Origin: Cryptomeria japonica
Taxonomy: Eukaryota > Streptophyta > Pinopsida > Cupressales > Cupressaceae
Assembly (NCBI RefSeq): GCF_030272615.1
Contig: NC_081414.1
Coordinates: 525,863,137-525,927,136 of the forward strand
Direction: 5' to 3'
Length of the DNA: 64,000 nucleotides
Shown here: in pieces, positions 48,240 to 59,536 of the stretch
Layout: the number at the start of each line of letters is the position of its first letter
Position numbering within the stretch: position 1 is the first letter of the stretch
The notes under the pieces: model-generated
Told to the model about the DNA's origin: nothing
Database searches by the model: none
What the model saw: only the letters and a program-made list of their open reading frames with translations
Position numbers and translations under genes: made by a program

Positions 48240-51200
48240 TCATGTAACTCCTTGAGGCAGCAAAGAAGAAGGGATGTCAAACTTCTGTAAGTTAGCTTCA
48301 GGTATCCATGTGGCCTCTGAGATAGGCTTATCCTTCCATTTGACTAGGTGCTCCATATAGGTGTGATTCCTTGTCTTCTTGAGAATCCTGGAGTCTAGAA
48401 CCTGTTCTGCTTGAGGAATAGAAAGAGAAGGGAGAGAAAGATCAAAAAGGGATTGTGCAACATCTGAAACTCTTTGAATCTCCTCAAGTGGCTGCCCCTT
48501 GAAAGCAATCAAATCTGCAACATTAAAAATGGGAGACAAAGAAACATCGGTAGGCAAATCAACTTTGTAAGCATTAGACCCATACTTAGCCAAGATTTTG
48601 CAAGGGCCTATTCTCCTTATCTGAAGTTTGCTTGGAACTCCCTTTTTCAGCCTTGCCTTGTTCAAATGAACCATCACATAATCTCCTACCGAAAACTGAA
48701 CATCTCTCTTTGTGGCATCCACTCTTGTCTTAACTTTGTGGGTGGTATCCTAAAGAGCCTTTCTCACTTGCTCATGAACCTCCTTCATGGATTGAGCCAT
48801 GTCATCTGTTGTTCCACTCTTAGGCTGCAAGTTAGTTATATCTCTCAACTCCATTATACCCCTTCAATGCATACCATAAACAACTTCAAAAGGGCTTTTA
48901 CCTGTAGACCGGTTGACACTATCATTGTAGGCATACTCTGCTTGATGAATGAGTTGATCCCAACTCTGTCCATATTCCTTTGTCAAACACCTAAGCAAGT
49001 TTCCAAGAGATCTGTTCACAACCTCAGTTTGGCCATCAGTTTGTGGATGATAAGCTGAACCAAAAGAGAGATTAGTACCCAGTCTCTTCCACAATGTTTT
49101 CCAGAAATGACCAAGAAATTTCACATCCCTATCTGAAACAATGCTAGTAGGCAAACCATGTATTCTAACAACTTCTTTGAAAAATAAGTAAGCAATATGA
49201 CTTGCATCATGTGTTGTCTTACAAGGAATAAAATGAGCCATTTTACTAAATCTGTCAACTACTACAAAGATGCTATCAAATCCTGCTTGAGTTCTAGGTA
49301 ATCCTACCACAAAATCCATACTAATGCAATCCCAAGGCCTATGTGGAATGGGAAGAGGCTGATATAAACCAACATTGGAGGAATTACCTTTTGCTTTCTG
49401 ACATACCAAACACTGCTCAACATACCTCCTGATGTCCCTTTGCATCTTAGGCCAATAATAGAACCTTTGAACCAACTCTAAGGTCTTGTTGAGACCAAAA
49501 TGTCCACTTAAGCACCCATTGTGCTTCTGCTGAATGAGGTTCTCTCTCATAGAACCTTTTGGCACACATAACTGTCCACCCCTGAATAACAAACCATCCT
49601 GCAAAGTGAAATCAGCATATGCACCATGGAAATTATTCTCAAAATCTTGACAAACTTTATAAGCTTCAGCAAAATCATCATCAGTAGGACACATATCTTT
49701 AAAAGTATCAATACCAATGCTCTGTACTTGAATCTCATGAACAGTTAACAATCTCCTACTCAAAGCATCTGCTACTTTATTCAACTGTCCCTTCTTATGC
49801 TTAAGAGTAAAAGTGTAAGCTTGCAAGTACTCGACCCATTTAACATGCCTATGATTCAGTTTATCCTGTGAGTTCAAGAAACTTAATGCCTGATTATCTG
49901 TGTATACAACAAACTCTTTAGGAAGAAGATAGTGTCTCCATTTCCTAAGTGCCTGAACTAATGCATAAAGTTCTAGATCATGGGAAGAGTACTTTTTCTT
50001 GGCATCATTTAACTTCTCACTAAAGAATGCAACTGGTCTATTGTCCTGACTTAAAACAGCTCCTACTGCAATATTGCTAGCATCACATTCAATAGTAAAA
50101 AGTTTATCAAAGCTAGATAAAATGAGTACCGGTTGAGAAGCTACTTTAATTTTCAATAATTCAAACCCTTTATTGGCTGCATCTGTCCACTGAAACTTTA
50201 CCTTTACACCCCCTTTGATTGTGTCTAACATAGGGGCACAAATCTCACTGAATCCCCTGATGAATTTCCTGTAAAATTGTGCTAAACCATGGAAGCTTCT
50301 GACATCATTGGCTGTCTTAGGAGTTGGCCAACTGGTTATTGCTGCAACTTTAGATTGATCCATTTTCAGATTGCCTCTTGATACAACAAAACCAAGATAG
50401 ACCAATTCTTGCTTCATAAAATCACATTTTTCTAGATTAATGGTTAGCTGTTCATCAGATAACTTTCTCAAAACAATAGCTAAATGCTTCAGATGCTCTT
50501 CCTTAGTTTTACTGAAAATAAGAATATCATCTAAATACACAACGACAAACTTGCCAATGAAATCATGTAAAACTTCATTCATGAGTCTCATGAATGTGCT
50601 AGAAGCATTAGAGAGTCCAAATGGCATGACAAGCCACTCATAGAGACCGTTGTTCGTTTTGAAAGCTGTCTTCCATTCATCACCCTCTTTGATTCTTATC
50701 TGATGGTAACCACTCTTCAAATCAATCTTACTGAAATACTGTGCACCTCCCAAGCAATCCATCAAATCCTCTATCCTGGGTATGGGAAATCTGTATCTGA
50801 TGGTGATCTTGTTTATGGCTCTAGAATTTGTGCAAAGTCTCCTTGTTCCACCCTTCTTAGGTGCCAACACTGTAGGTACTGCACAAGGACTAATGCTTTT
50901 CCTAATCAGCCCTTGGTCTAAGAGTTCTTGTATTTGTCTTGCGACCTCTTCATTTTGTTCAGGGGTCATCTTATAGGCTGCCTTATTGGGTAAAGAGGCT
51001 CCAGGTATGAAATCAATCTAATGGCTAATGGCTCTAGGAGGTGGTAAAGTTGCAGGTGTACCATCATTGATTATTGCTTTGAAGTTATCAAGGATCTGAT
51101 GCACCTCATATGGTATCTCAACTTTCTTTTCTATCTTTTCTTCCTTGGGCTTCACTATGAGTGCAAATCCCACTCCTTCACCTTCTTCTAGTGTTTTTAT

Positions 51201-52823
51201 GAATTTTTTCTCATCCACTAACAAGATGTTAGGCACTTTGTTGCTGCTCTCTCCTTCTTCATTGAGGGATTGAATCTGATAGGTTACTTCATCTTTCTAA
51301 AATGAGTAGGAGTTTCTTTCCCCATCATGTTGTGCTTTCCTGTCAAACTGCCATGGTCTACCCAGCAGTAGGTGGCAAGCATCCATAGGAAGGATGTCAC
51401 ATAGAATCCTATCCGTGTATCCACCTATGTGGAAATCTACCTAGGCTTGCTCATTTACTAACACATGTTGTCCCTTATTTAACCATGTTACATTGTATGG
51501 TTCCTTGTGTTGTATCCTAGGTAGTTTCAATTTACTAATTGCTTCCTCTGATATGATGTTATCTGTGGATCCTGAATCTATGATCACCTTACACACCTTT
51601 CCCATGATTTTACACTTAACCCTGAACAATGCTCTTCTTTGTGACACCTCTTTACCATGTGGCTTCTTCATTAACGCTCTCTTGATCATTAAACTCTCAC
51701 CATCTTCTGAAGCTAGGTTCAATGCTGAAGTTTTGGTATTACCTCCATCTTCCTGAACATACTTTACCCTCTTCTCACCACCATAGGATGAACTAGGCTT
51801 CTTTGGGCATCTATAGGCAGAGTGCCCCAATTTCTGATAGTTGTAGCATTTCATGGTGGAGAAGTAGGACCCCCTTCCTGGTCCACTAGATCTACCTCTA
51901 CTTGGGTTGCTAGATCCCCTTCCTCTATAGCTGCTCTTGCTATATGAATCCCCACTTTGCTCGATAAGTTTGGATTCTCCTTGGGATCTTTGATCTCCTC
52001 TTCCACCAAAACTTCCTCTATGGCCTCTACCATCTCTACCCCTACCTCTTCCTCTGTTGTTTTGTTCTTGCTTTCTCCTACTTTTCTCTTCCACTTTAAG
52101 TGCTAGTTGATAACACTTGTGTACTGTTTGTGGGCATAACAAACTCATCTCTTCCTGGATGTTCCCTCTTAATCCATTCAAATATCTTGCCACTTTTATG
52201 CTCTCATCCTCTACTACTCTGGATCTCATGCACAGTTTTTGAAACTCCTCAGTGTAACTACTGACATCTAAGTCTTTTTGTCTCAAATTTTGTCTTTTCC
52301 TGTGAAGTTGAACTTCATAGTCTTCAGGAAGGTAGGTTTCTTTTATTTTGGCTACCATTGCCTTCCAGGTGGCTATTGGTTGCTTACCTTCTTTCACCCT
52401 TTCCTCTTGGATGAATTTCCACCAAGTTAAGGCTGCCCCTCTCAACCTTGACTTTGCTACCTTAACCTTTTGTGCTTCAATTATTCCATCACATTCAAAA
52501 TGGTTTTCTAGACCTTCAATCCACTCTATAAGAGCATCAGAATCCATCTTTCCACTGAAAAGAGCCACTCCCTCTAAGGTTTTACCACTCATAGCTCTCA
52601 AAGCTTTCAAGAATGGTTCTTGCTCAATGACAGGGTCAGGCATGGGGACCTCATCCTCTATTGCCACCATTTTACCCTGATCTCCAACCTTATCATGGAC
52701 TTCTTCAGTTTTTACTTCTACTTCAGCTAGTTTCATTGCTAACTGGTCCAACCTCTCTCTGAGCGCCCTATTTTCTTCTTCTTGGTCTTCGACCTTCTTG
52801 GCTAATTCAGCATTGGTCACCAT
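48240..52823 (-). pseudogene. Chromovirus gag-pol polyprotein with five nonsense codons
   Basis: A single frame of about 1,527 codons, with no frameshift. Order: coiled-coil-like N-terminus; gag (EWIEGLENHFE, then YTEEFQKLCMRSR); RG-rich stretch; zinc knuckle CYNYQKLGHSAYRC, in which the second Cys is Tyr; aspartic protease DSGSTDN; reverse transcriptase with YLDDILIF; RNase H with ECDASNIAVGAVLS; integrase with an HHCC finger (HFGLNKTL, then CLVCQ) and the DDE core (MDFVVGLP, VSDRDVKF, HPQTDGQTEVVN); C-terminal chromodomain (YMEHLVKWKDKPISEATWIP), thought to guide insertion by binding histone marks. Nonsense codons: TAG at 51441, 51297, 51018 and 48750, TGA at 48864. RT and integrase lie together in the open run 50969-48864. 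The element can no longer make its full polyprotein. Confidence 0.95.
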
Positions 52824-52860
52824 GTTTCTCCTAATGATCCTTTTCTCCTGAATCTTTCGT

Positions 52861-52874
52861 TGGCTCTAATACCA
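52861..52874 (-). promoter_or_regulatory. Primer-binding site, initiator Met tRNA type
   Basis: On minus TGGTATTAGAGCCA starts three bases after the 5' LTR. It differs by one base from the usual TGGTATCAGAGCCA complementary to the 3' end of initiator tRNA-Met. Confidence 0.9.
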
Positions 52875-52877
52875 CTA

Positions 52878-55018
52878 TGATAGGGAGTTTGCTAGGAAGT
52901 GCTCAACAAGTATGTTTTAAGCCTAACGGTTCAATTTGTTTCCCAAAGACTTGTTTGAGGCTGTTGTATATGTTTGCAAAATCATTCTTGAGGTTTTAAT
53001 GTCAAGCAACTCATGAATCACTTTCCAAACAAACTCCCCTTTTGAGTGAGCTCATTCCCTTGCTCATCCACTATTGGCCATATCCAACCATTACATACTT
53101 TCCTTCACATTCCTCTGTCCTTTGGGCATTATTTTGATTGTTCTTTGTCATTACAAGCTCCTCCAAATGGTTTAGGAACCTACGCAAAAGTATTGTCTTT
53201 GACCTTGTGTAATTTTGGGGTACTTAAGCATTTTTGGTCTTCTTACTCAAGCCCTTTGCTAGACTACAAACCACAAATGTCTGTCATACTATCAAGAAGG
53301 TGGAGGCGTGTCCTTCAATGTCCCTAGATAGCTATCCATAGGTTCTTCAAGTTCTACCAAACCCAAACCAATCGAGTTCTTCAAAAGTGTGAGTTTTGCA
53401 GTCAAAAGGCTTGTAGCCCGTGGAGGGCTAATTCGCACCTTTTTGTTCACCCAACCCAATGATGGGCAATTCCTCCAACAAACTTGACTTGGAAGGTGTT
53501 TTAGAGGTATATGCTAATAGATTTTTATGTTTTAGGCCACTGTTAATGCAAAATGAGAACTGTCCACTATTTATGGCACTTTTGTAGGGTTTGGTAGAGT
53601 TTAGACCCAACCACATTGGGAAGTCATTGCAACTCCACTAACCAAGCTTCCAAACTGAAGTACACCTTCTGCCATATCATGTAGGGCCTTTCTTTACTAC
53701 TGTCCTGCAGGCATTAGTCCAAACACATGGTGCACAAACTGAAAATCTAAAACATAAAGTGACTGTTACAAAAAACCAGTCATAGCAACCTCACTGTTAT
53801 AACTGCATTCCAAGGTGTTAGGAGTTCATTCCAAACTCTTCCATGGCATTAAGAAATCTCCAAACACTTATGAGGTTCTTACAGCAATATTGAGGCATGT
53901 TTTCAAAGCTTGAATAGGCTCTTGAAGTACCTTTTGCACATACTGTCATTAAAAAAACAGTGAATTCATTGTCATGCAATCAAACTGAGAATGTTTAATA
54001 AGAAGTACCCTGCTCTAACAAACCAAGGTGACTCACAATACCCTTGGAAACATATTCAGACCTCTGTCTCACACATTTGTTCACTCCAATTATTCTTGGG
54101 TGCAAATTTTGAGTTCTTGTTCATGATACTAGCCGAGTAATCTATACTTGCCTAGTTTTCACTCAAATTCATCCTCCAAGCATAGTTCTGACTCAAAAAG
54201 AAATATATATACAATGTACATGCATAAACCAACTTGACCCAATCCATTTTGGTGGGAGCCCAGGCCTGGATTAGTCAAGTTGTGGCATTTTCCAACCCCA
54301 AACCCTTGACAAGGCAGTGAGCACACAGAATGAAAGAATTTTTATTTCACCAACTTGCAAAAAGGAAAACCAGTGCAATGATCAATTGAATAGCATTGCG
54401 AAACCAATATGTACACTTCCCAAAAGGTACAGTACGGACCAGATGGGCTACAGGACGGACTGCTGCTCTAAAAGAGAGAAAAACACATTAAAAAGCTAGA
54501 ATTTTGCACTTCTTTATTGAGAAAAACTTTTGTTTCCACATTTGCCAACCCTATACAAGGAAGGCGGTGGTCTATTTAAAGGCATTTTGAGTTAGTTAAG
54601 ATGTCATGTACAGACATATTGCTATAGCATTGTTTTTCACATTTTTTACTTCAAAAATGACAACTTTTCAACAAGGTGAGCAACTTTTGTTGCACAAAAT
54701 GACATCTTGGACAGCCAAACCTCTTCAACTCACCTAAACACCTTAGACATGCTTAAAAACACTTACTAAACATGTTTCAATGCTTTGGAAAGCATTTTGA
54801 GACCTTTTTGGCAATTATACACATTTTTGCCAAAATTGTCAACTCAAGTCCTAAAAGGCAAAACTTAACCTCTTGAGCACAAAATGAGATCAAAACCACT
54901 AGACAAAACACATAACAACCTAAAACAACATTATAAACCTAACACAAGACATTACAAACATGAAAGCATGAAATACTCAAAAAGGAGAGTTTTTACTCAA
55001 CTAGGTGCTCCTGCACCA
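52878..55018 (-). repeat. 5' LTR of chromovirus, 2,141 bp
   Basis: Copy of 46074-48217. On minus it begins TGGTGCAGGAGC at 55018 and ends CTCCCTATCA at 52878, followed by the primer-binding site. It holds the transcription start region of the element. Confidence 0.95.
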
Positions 55019-55064
55019 CTATATCAAACATAACATAAAGACAGGACATTTGGAACCTTGGAGT

Positions 55065-55613
55065 TGTTAGACTTGTGTGAATATTGTTGTCATTGATGTC
55101 AATCTCGCTATCCGATTTGGACCGAACAGTATATGCAGTTCTGTGTTATCCGGATTGGTCCAGATACTATATGCAGTTAGTATGTGTAGTTTTTTTTTAT
55201 GGACAGATGTTATGATGCAGTTAGATGGAGGTGATATGATGAGGTAATCTCTAGAAGATCTTCGTTCTTGAATTTTGAGTTCTCATTAGTCCCGGTATCG
55301 GTTATGAGTTCCGGTATTAGCTGTTTTGGTCATGACAATAGTATCTCTTCGAGTTTTGTTGTGGTATTCTTGGTATGTGTGGAGTTTACATCTTTGGAGA
55401 TTGGAGATGTTATGCTTAATTTTGTAATAATGGGTTAGTATCTTTGGGTCTGGGTGACCCTGCCACATTCCGGTAACATCGATATATGCATTGGCAAATG
55501 AAGTATGAAAAAGGAAGCGTGTAGAGATCTTCCGAAGGCCGACGTGAGTGTCTTGTTTATGTTGGATAATGTGTTGGGCTTGGCCGACACACTATTTCGT
55601 GTTTGTATCATCT

Positions 55614-55654
<41 letters not shown>

Positions 55655-57215
55655 ATGTATATATATATGTATACATATATATAGTAGTGTGTGTGTGGTA
55701 AAGAGATAACGTGTGAAAAAGAGATTGAGAAAGTGTATGAGGTGTGTATGCGAAAGATAGCAGAGAAGCAGAGTGTGTAGTGTGAGTTGCAGACAGCGAA
55801 GGCAGATAATGTTGCAATGGAGCAGTAGTTCTTCACCGGACCTGCTGCAGGACAATTGTACAGAGATCTTTAACCTAATCTATTGTAGGGTTTGTGAATT
55901 GTATGTTGATTGTAATTAGGTAGGAGGGGCCGATTCCAATTGCCTTAGGCAACATTGGAATCCGCCCAAAGGGCTGGCCCCTCTTTAACGTGTAGGGCTG
56001 GACCCTCTCTCACACGCCACTCCCTAAACAAAGCCGAACCTATTCCTCACGCCACCCTAAGGGAAACGTGTTCCCTCTAAATAGGGCCGACCCTATATTC
56101 AAAAGACAATTCGCACAAAAGAAAAAGGATAAAAAGAATTAATGTCAAGCCGACCTAAATAGGTCCCTCGCCTCATATAAATAAAGGACAACTTGACTTC
56201 ATTTGCATACACAATCATCCACTCTGTCGTATGTGAATCTGATCTGAAGGACAAAGAACTTAGTCTTTTATCTACTGGGCATAAAGCAATTCATCTTTGT
56301 TGTTAAGGGAGTGCTCTTCATCAAGCGATCTGCCAATTGAAGGACCTGCTGTTCTGAAGTTGATTACAGTCATCAGCTGGAGACATACATTTCATTTCAA
56401 GATCAAATCCTTGGTTGTTGGCTGATACAACAAAAGGCAGATCCGAAACTGGTTAAGGGGCAGATCTGAAACCACTTGAAGATGCCATTAGCCCTAAGGG
56501 TGAACTGAGATAAGTATTGTAATCAGATTATTATTCATAATCCATAATCAAATCTGAGGATCTTTTCTGACTGGGTTTTTTTCTCCTAGGAGGTTTTCCC
56601 AGGGTACTTGTGTGTTGTGTGTTCATTCTATTCATTTCTCTACTTTTGCTTAATTCTGGAAATTCCTAAACACTAACAGCAATTAATATTAATTTGGAAA
56701 TTAAGATAAATTTCTATTTTCTGAGTATTGCATTAATCTAAAAGACTAAAATCAACATTGTGATCTGAGCTTAATCTTAGAACTGATCTCATGCATTTGG
56801 AGATGCAATCCTTTTCAATTCAACTTTTTATGTTGCAGTGAGCATTTCGGCAATGAGTCGTTCTTTTGTATCTTTGCAGTGAACAGTCAGACAGTGAGTC
56901 GTTTTAGTAATCCGGTAGTGAGCCACTCCTTTGCAAACACCATATAACTAGTTATATTCTTCTGAGAGTTAACACTCTTCATGGTTTTTCCCATTTGGGT
57001 TTTCCACGTATAAAATCCAATGTTTCTCTTGTGGTTGTGTTCTTCATGATTATTCTACTTTTGCAGTTTTATATCTATTAAGATAGATGAAGTTTGATAT
57101 TTCTGCGGAAGATTGAAGTATTGCTAAAAGTTTCTTTTTATATATATCTATGGGAATACTGATTCACACCCCCCCCCCCTCAATATTCCGGTCCTTTCAA
57201 CCTAGTCAACAAACA
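55065..57215 (+). mobile_element. Copia-type solo LTR inside unit v
   Basis: 2,151 bp, starts TGTTAGACTT and ends GTCAACAAACA (TGTT/AACA tips). Perfect 5-bp duplication GGAGT (55060-55064, 57216-57220). Contains TATAAATA at 56176 and the motif GGTTTTTCCC then TTGGGTTTTCCACGTA (near 56982), which also occurs in the solo LTR at 59537-62241 and is typical of plant Ty1/copia LTRs. No internal domain present. The ATATAT array at 55614-55690 is inside it. Confidence 0.85.
55614..55690. repeat. AT/GT microsatellite
   Basis: Interrupted (AT)n of about 30 bp, then GTGTGTATGTATATATATAT and more AT/GT. The tyrosine/isoleucine-rich minus frames at 55435-55855 are read through it and are not genes. Confidence 0.95.
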
Positions 57216-57328
57216 GGAGTCACCTCAAATGATCACTTAGTTCAACATTTGAGGAGAAATTGTTCAAGAGAGGATAAGATACCTTGGTTTTTTATTTTGT
57301 GTATGAAGTGCATAAAAACACATCAACG

Positions 57329-57909
57329 GGTAACTAACATGATCATATTGTCAGGACCTCAATTGCACTTAAGAGGGGTGTTAAGAGTAATATTTTTTAA
57401 TTTTTAACAAAGATTCGTGCAATACAGTCATAAGAGGAATTGTGCTGAAAAAATTGCCCTCAGCAATCCCAACACCAAAATAGCCAAGTTTTATATGAAA
57501 ACGGGAGTTTTTCAGCCTTTTGGACATAATGTCAAGGTCTATTGGCCTAAAAATGCCCCACAAATCAGTTGATTGCCTAAAGTCCTGAACAAACCATTGT
57601 TTGCAAATATGTTTCTTGATCTCCAATTTCAATGAAACAAAAGTCGATCTTGACTTTTTCAAGCCTTCTAGATGCTATGGAACAACTAAAAATGCTGCCA
57701 AGAGTACTAAAAACCTGAAATCACCTATATTTCAAAAAAAACAAGTGTAAACCTTAGAGGTTATATTTTTCCTATTAAACTATTTTTATTCTCCAAATCA
57801 TCCAAGGATACAAGAGAAGAGCATAATGGATATGAGAAATATTTACATGCCAAATAAAAAGCACTTCATTCTCAAGCAAATCTATCCTAACACCACAACT
57901 CTAATACAA
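57329..57909. other. Flank of unit v, copia-like internal remnant
   Basis: Ends on minus with a worn primer-binding-like TGTATTAGAGTTGT (57909-57896) next to the LTR at 57910. The minus frame 57381-57662 lacks any motif I know. Confidence 0.35.
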
Positions 57910-58290
57910 TGTCAGAATTTGCAAAATAGACATTAAACTAGAAACTAGCATAAGTGATAAAATTTATAAATTGTTAACTATAGATGATAATAAAATCAAA
58001 ATAACATAACAAAGTTGGTTTCGAAAGAGAGAAGATGCCAAATGCTCATGATAGCTTCATTTGATACATTAATTAAGAAAGGAAAGAGTTGCAACATATA
58101 GCCTCAAGATTCCATATCCAATGGGGAAGACAAAGAGGCAAAAAACCAAAACACGAGAGACTACTTAACCAAAAATATTCAAATCTATGAAAATAAAGAA
58201 AAACGCAAAAATCACTTGAAAGGAGAATGTGCAACTCATTATCCTTTCTTACCTAATAAACAAGTGTAATATCACACTTAGAATAAAACT
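57910..58290 (-). mobile_element. Copia-like LTR, truncated 5' copy
   Basis: Homologous over about 350 bp and in the same orientation to the LTR at 42302-42742; shared text includes ATAGAYATTAAACYA and GAATGTGCAWCTCATTATCC. On minus its end TTCTGACA is followed by the primer-binding-like site. Its start (high-coordinate side) is cut off where hAT copy 3 begins. Confidence 0.5.
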
Positions 58291-59462
58291 AGGGTACTAC
58301 AAGGATGTGTTCCCTACCAAATCCTCATGTTTTCAAAATGGGGATGTCTCTAAGATGTGGGGACTTGGAGGGGACATCCCCTCATCATCCCACCACTTGT
58401 GTCGTTGTCTTTGGTATGTTTCCCTCTCAAAGGGGGTGTTTCACAGACATCCCTTTTTTGGGGGACTTCCAAGAGACATCGAGATATCAAGAGGACTCCC
58501 AAGAGTCCCTTGAACATCTCAAGAACATCCAAGCATTTCCCACGGCCAATCACACAAAAAGCTAAAAAAAAATTATCTCGTGCCCAAGAGGAAGAGCAAG
58601 AAGAGGAGTAATGCCAACTCAAAGGATTGAAAGCATTTTTCAAACAAGAGGTAGGCTTCTATGACTGGTTTTTTAATTTTTTTAATAGTTTCTTTCAAGA
58701 ATTTTTTTTAAATTAAAATTTAGTTCCTTCATTACAAAATAAAATATTAGTTTAAACTTTACATTGTTGGTTGCAATTTGTTGCGAACTAAAAATTGAAT
58801 TTCAAATTCAACAGCTATTAATTTAGTTTTGCAAATGAATCATGATTCAATGAATAATAATAATGAATCATGATTAAATTTTAACTTTTTTAATAATATA
58901 GCAGCAAGCTATCATATTTTACTTTTTAAGTTTTAGATATTCAAATTTTTTATTTTGTCAAATTAGGATTATAACTTTTGTGTACCCTTTGTGCCTATGC
59001 TTTGTATGACTTGAAATAATAAAAAAACAAAACTGAAATCCTCATTTGACAAAGGTTAAGAACAAAGATTTTTATTTCTGTATCCTCTATTTCTACGCTT
59101 CATACAATTTTAAGTAAGAAAAACAAAAAAGAAAATCTTTGTGTTATTCCCTCACATTATGCATAGTTTGAATTTTCATTTTAAAATTATTAACTTATAA
59201 ATTGTATATCACTTATTGCAATGTCACTATGAGTTCTCACAACATGAATGACAATGAGTTTGAGCCTCAACAAGAAGTTTAGAGTGAAACCAAGTCTGGT
59301 TAGTGCAAAAGCAAAAGGGGGTGGCCATGGAACCCAAACCACTAGTTCCATTGCTAGTGCAAATCTTAGTTGCCGTTCCACAATACTAGCAAAATATGCT
59401 AAGTGTCCCTTCAATCCTAAGTCTCCTCTAAGACAATTTGCAAATTGCAAATAAAACTTGGG

Positions 59463-59536
59463 GCATCTAGAGGCACTAGGTTGTGAAAGTGCCACTTTTG
59501 TAAACTTGAATTTAAAGGCAGTATTACCAAAGTTAA
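59463..59536 (+). pseudogene. hAT copy 3 BED zinc finger, first half
   Basis: After an in-frame TGA it encodes KCHFCKLEFKGSITKVN, which fits the BED pattern C-x2-C...G-S-x-x-[RK]-V. The frame stops at the target duplication GTTAA and continues at 62247 with AHLLHI, giving the His of the finger. So the solo LTR hit inside the DNA-binding domain. Confidence 0.65.

Larger units (their letters stand above)
46074..55018 (-). mobile_element. Complete Ty3/gypsy chromovirus, 8.9 kb
   Basis: Full structure on minus: 5' LTR (55018-52878), primer-binding site (52874-52861), gag-pol (52823-48240), polypurine region, 3' LTR (48217-46074). Flanked by a perfect 5-bp duplication CTATA (46069-46073, 55019-55023). 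By eye the LTRs differ at about 3% of sites in two stretches I compared, so insertion is fairly recent. It sits inside unit v. Domain order protease-RT-RNase H-integrase-chromodomain defines a chromovirus; I cannot assign the clade. Confidence 0.95.
43020..57328 (+). mobile_element. Giant LTR-like unit v (about 3.2 kb net), hit twice
   Basis: Start block CATTGTGACG with the family palindromes; end CACATCAACG near 57328. Removing the chromovirus (46074-55018) and the solo LTR (55065-57215), each with one TSD copy, joins a tail that matches the other units (for example GTCAAGACCTAACATTCAGAA-like text and TTGTTCAAGAGAGGATAAGATA). Contains CTTCCACTTCC-type low-complexity sequence (43780-44350) but no long ORF. 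Unlike the other four it has no clean duplication (GGATAC to the left, GGTAAC to the right), so its two ends may come from recombined copies. Confidence 0.7.

Noticed and set aside
48474-49058. Plus-strand frame of 194 codons
   Set aside because: Antisense shadow of the chromovirus integrase and linker region.
55435-55855. Tyrosine/isoleucine-rich minus-strand frames
   Set aside because: Translation of the AT/GT microsatellite inside the solo LTR.
43014-57334. GGATAC/GGTAAC as a target duplication of unit v
   Set aside because: Only four of six bases agree and the register does not fit the unit tip; I treat unit v as lacking a proven duplication.
57362-57395. Plus-strand GCACTTAAGAGGGGTGTTAA, like the polypurine tract and start of the copia-like LTR
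   Set aside because: Similarity ends after about 35 bases and no LTR body follows, so it may be a small fragment or chance; it does not support a further element.
57381-57662. Minus-strand frame of 93 codons, considered as a copia gag or reverse-transcriptase fragment
   Set aside because: No gag, zinc-knuckle or RT motif; similarity to any family was only a vague impression.
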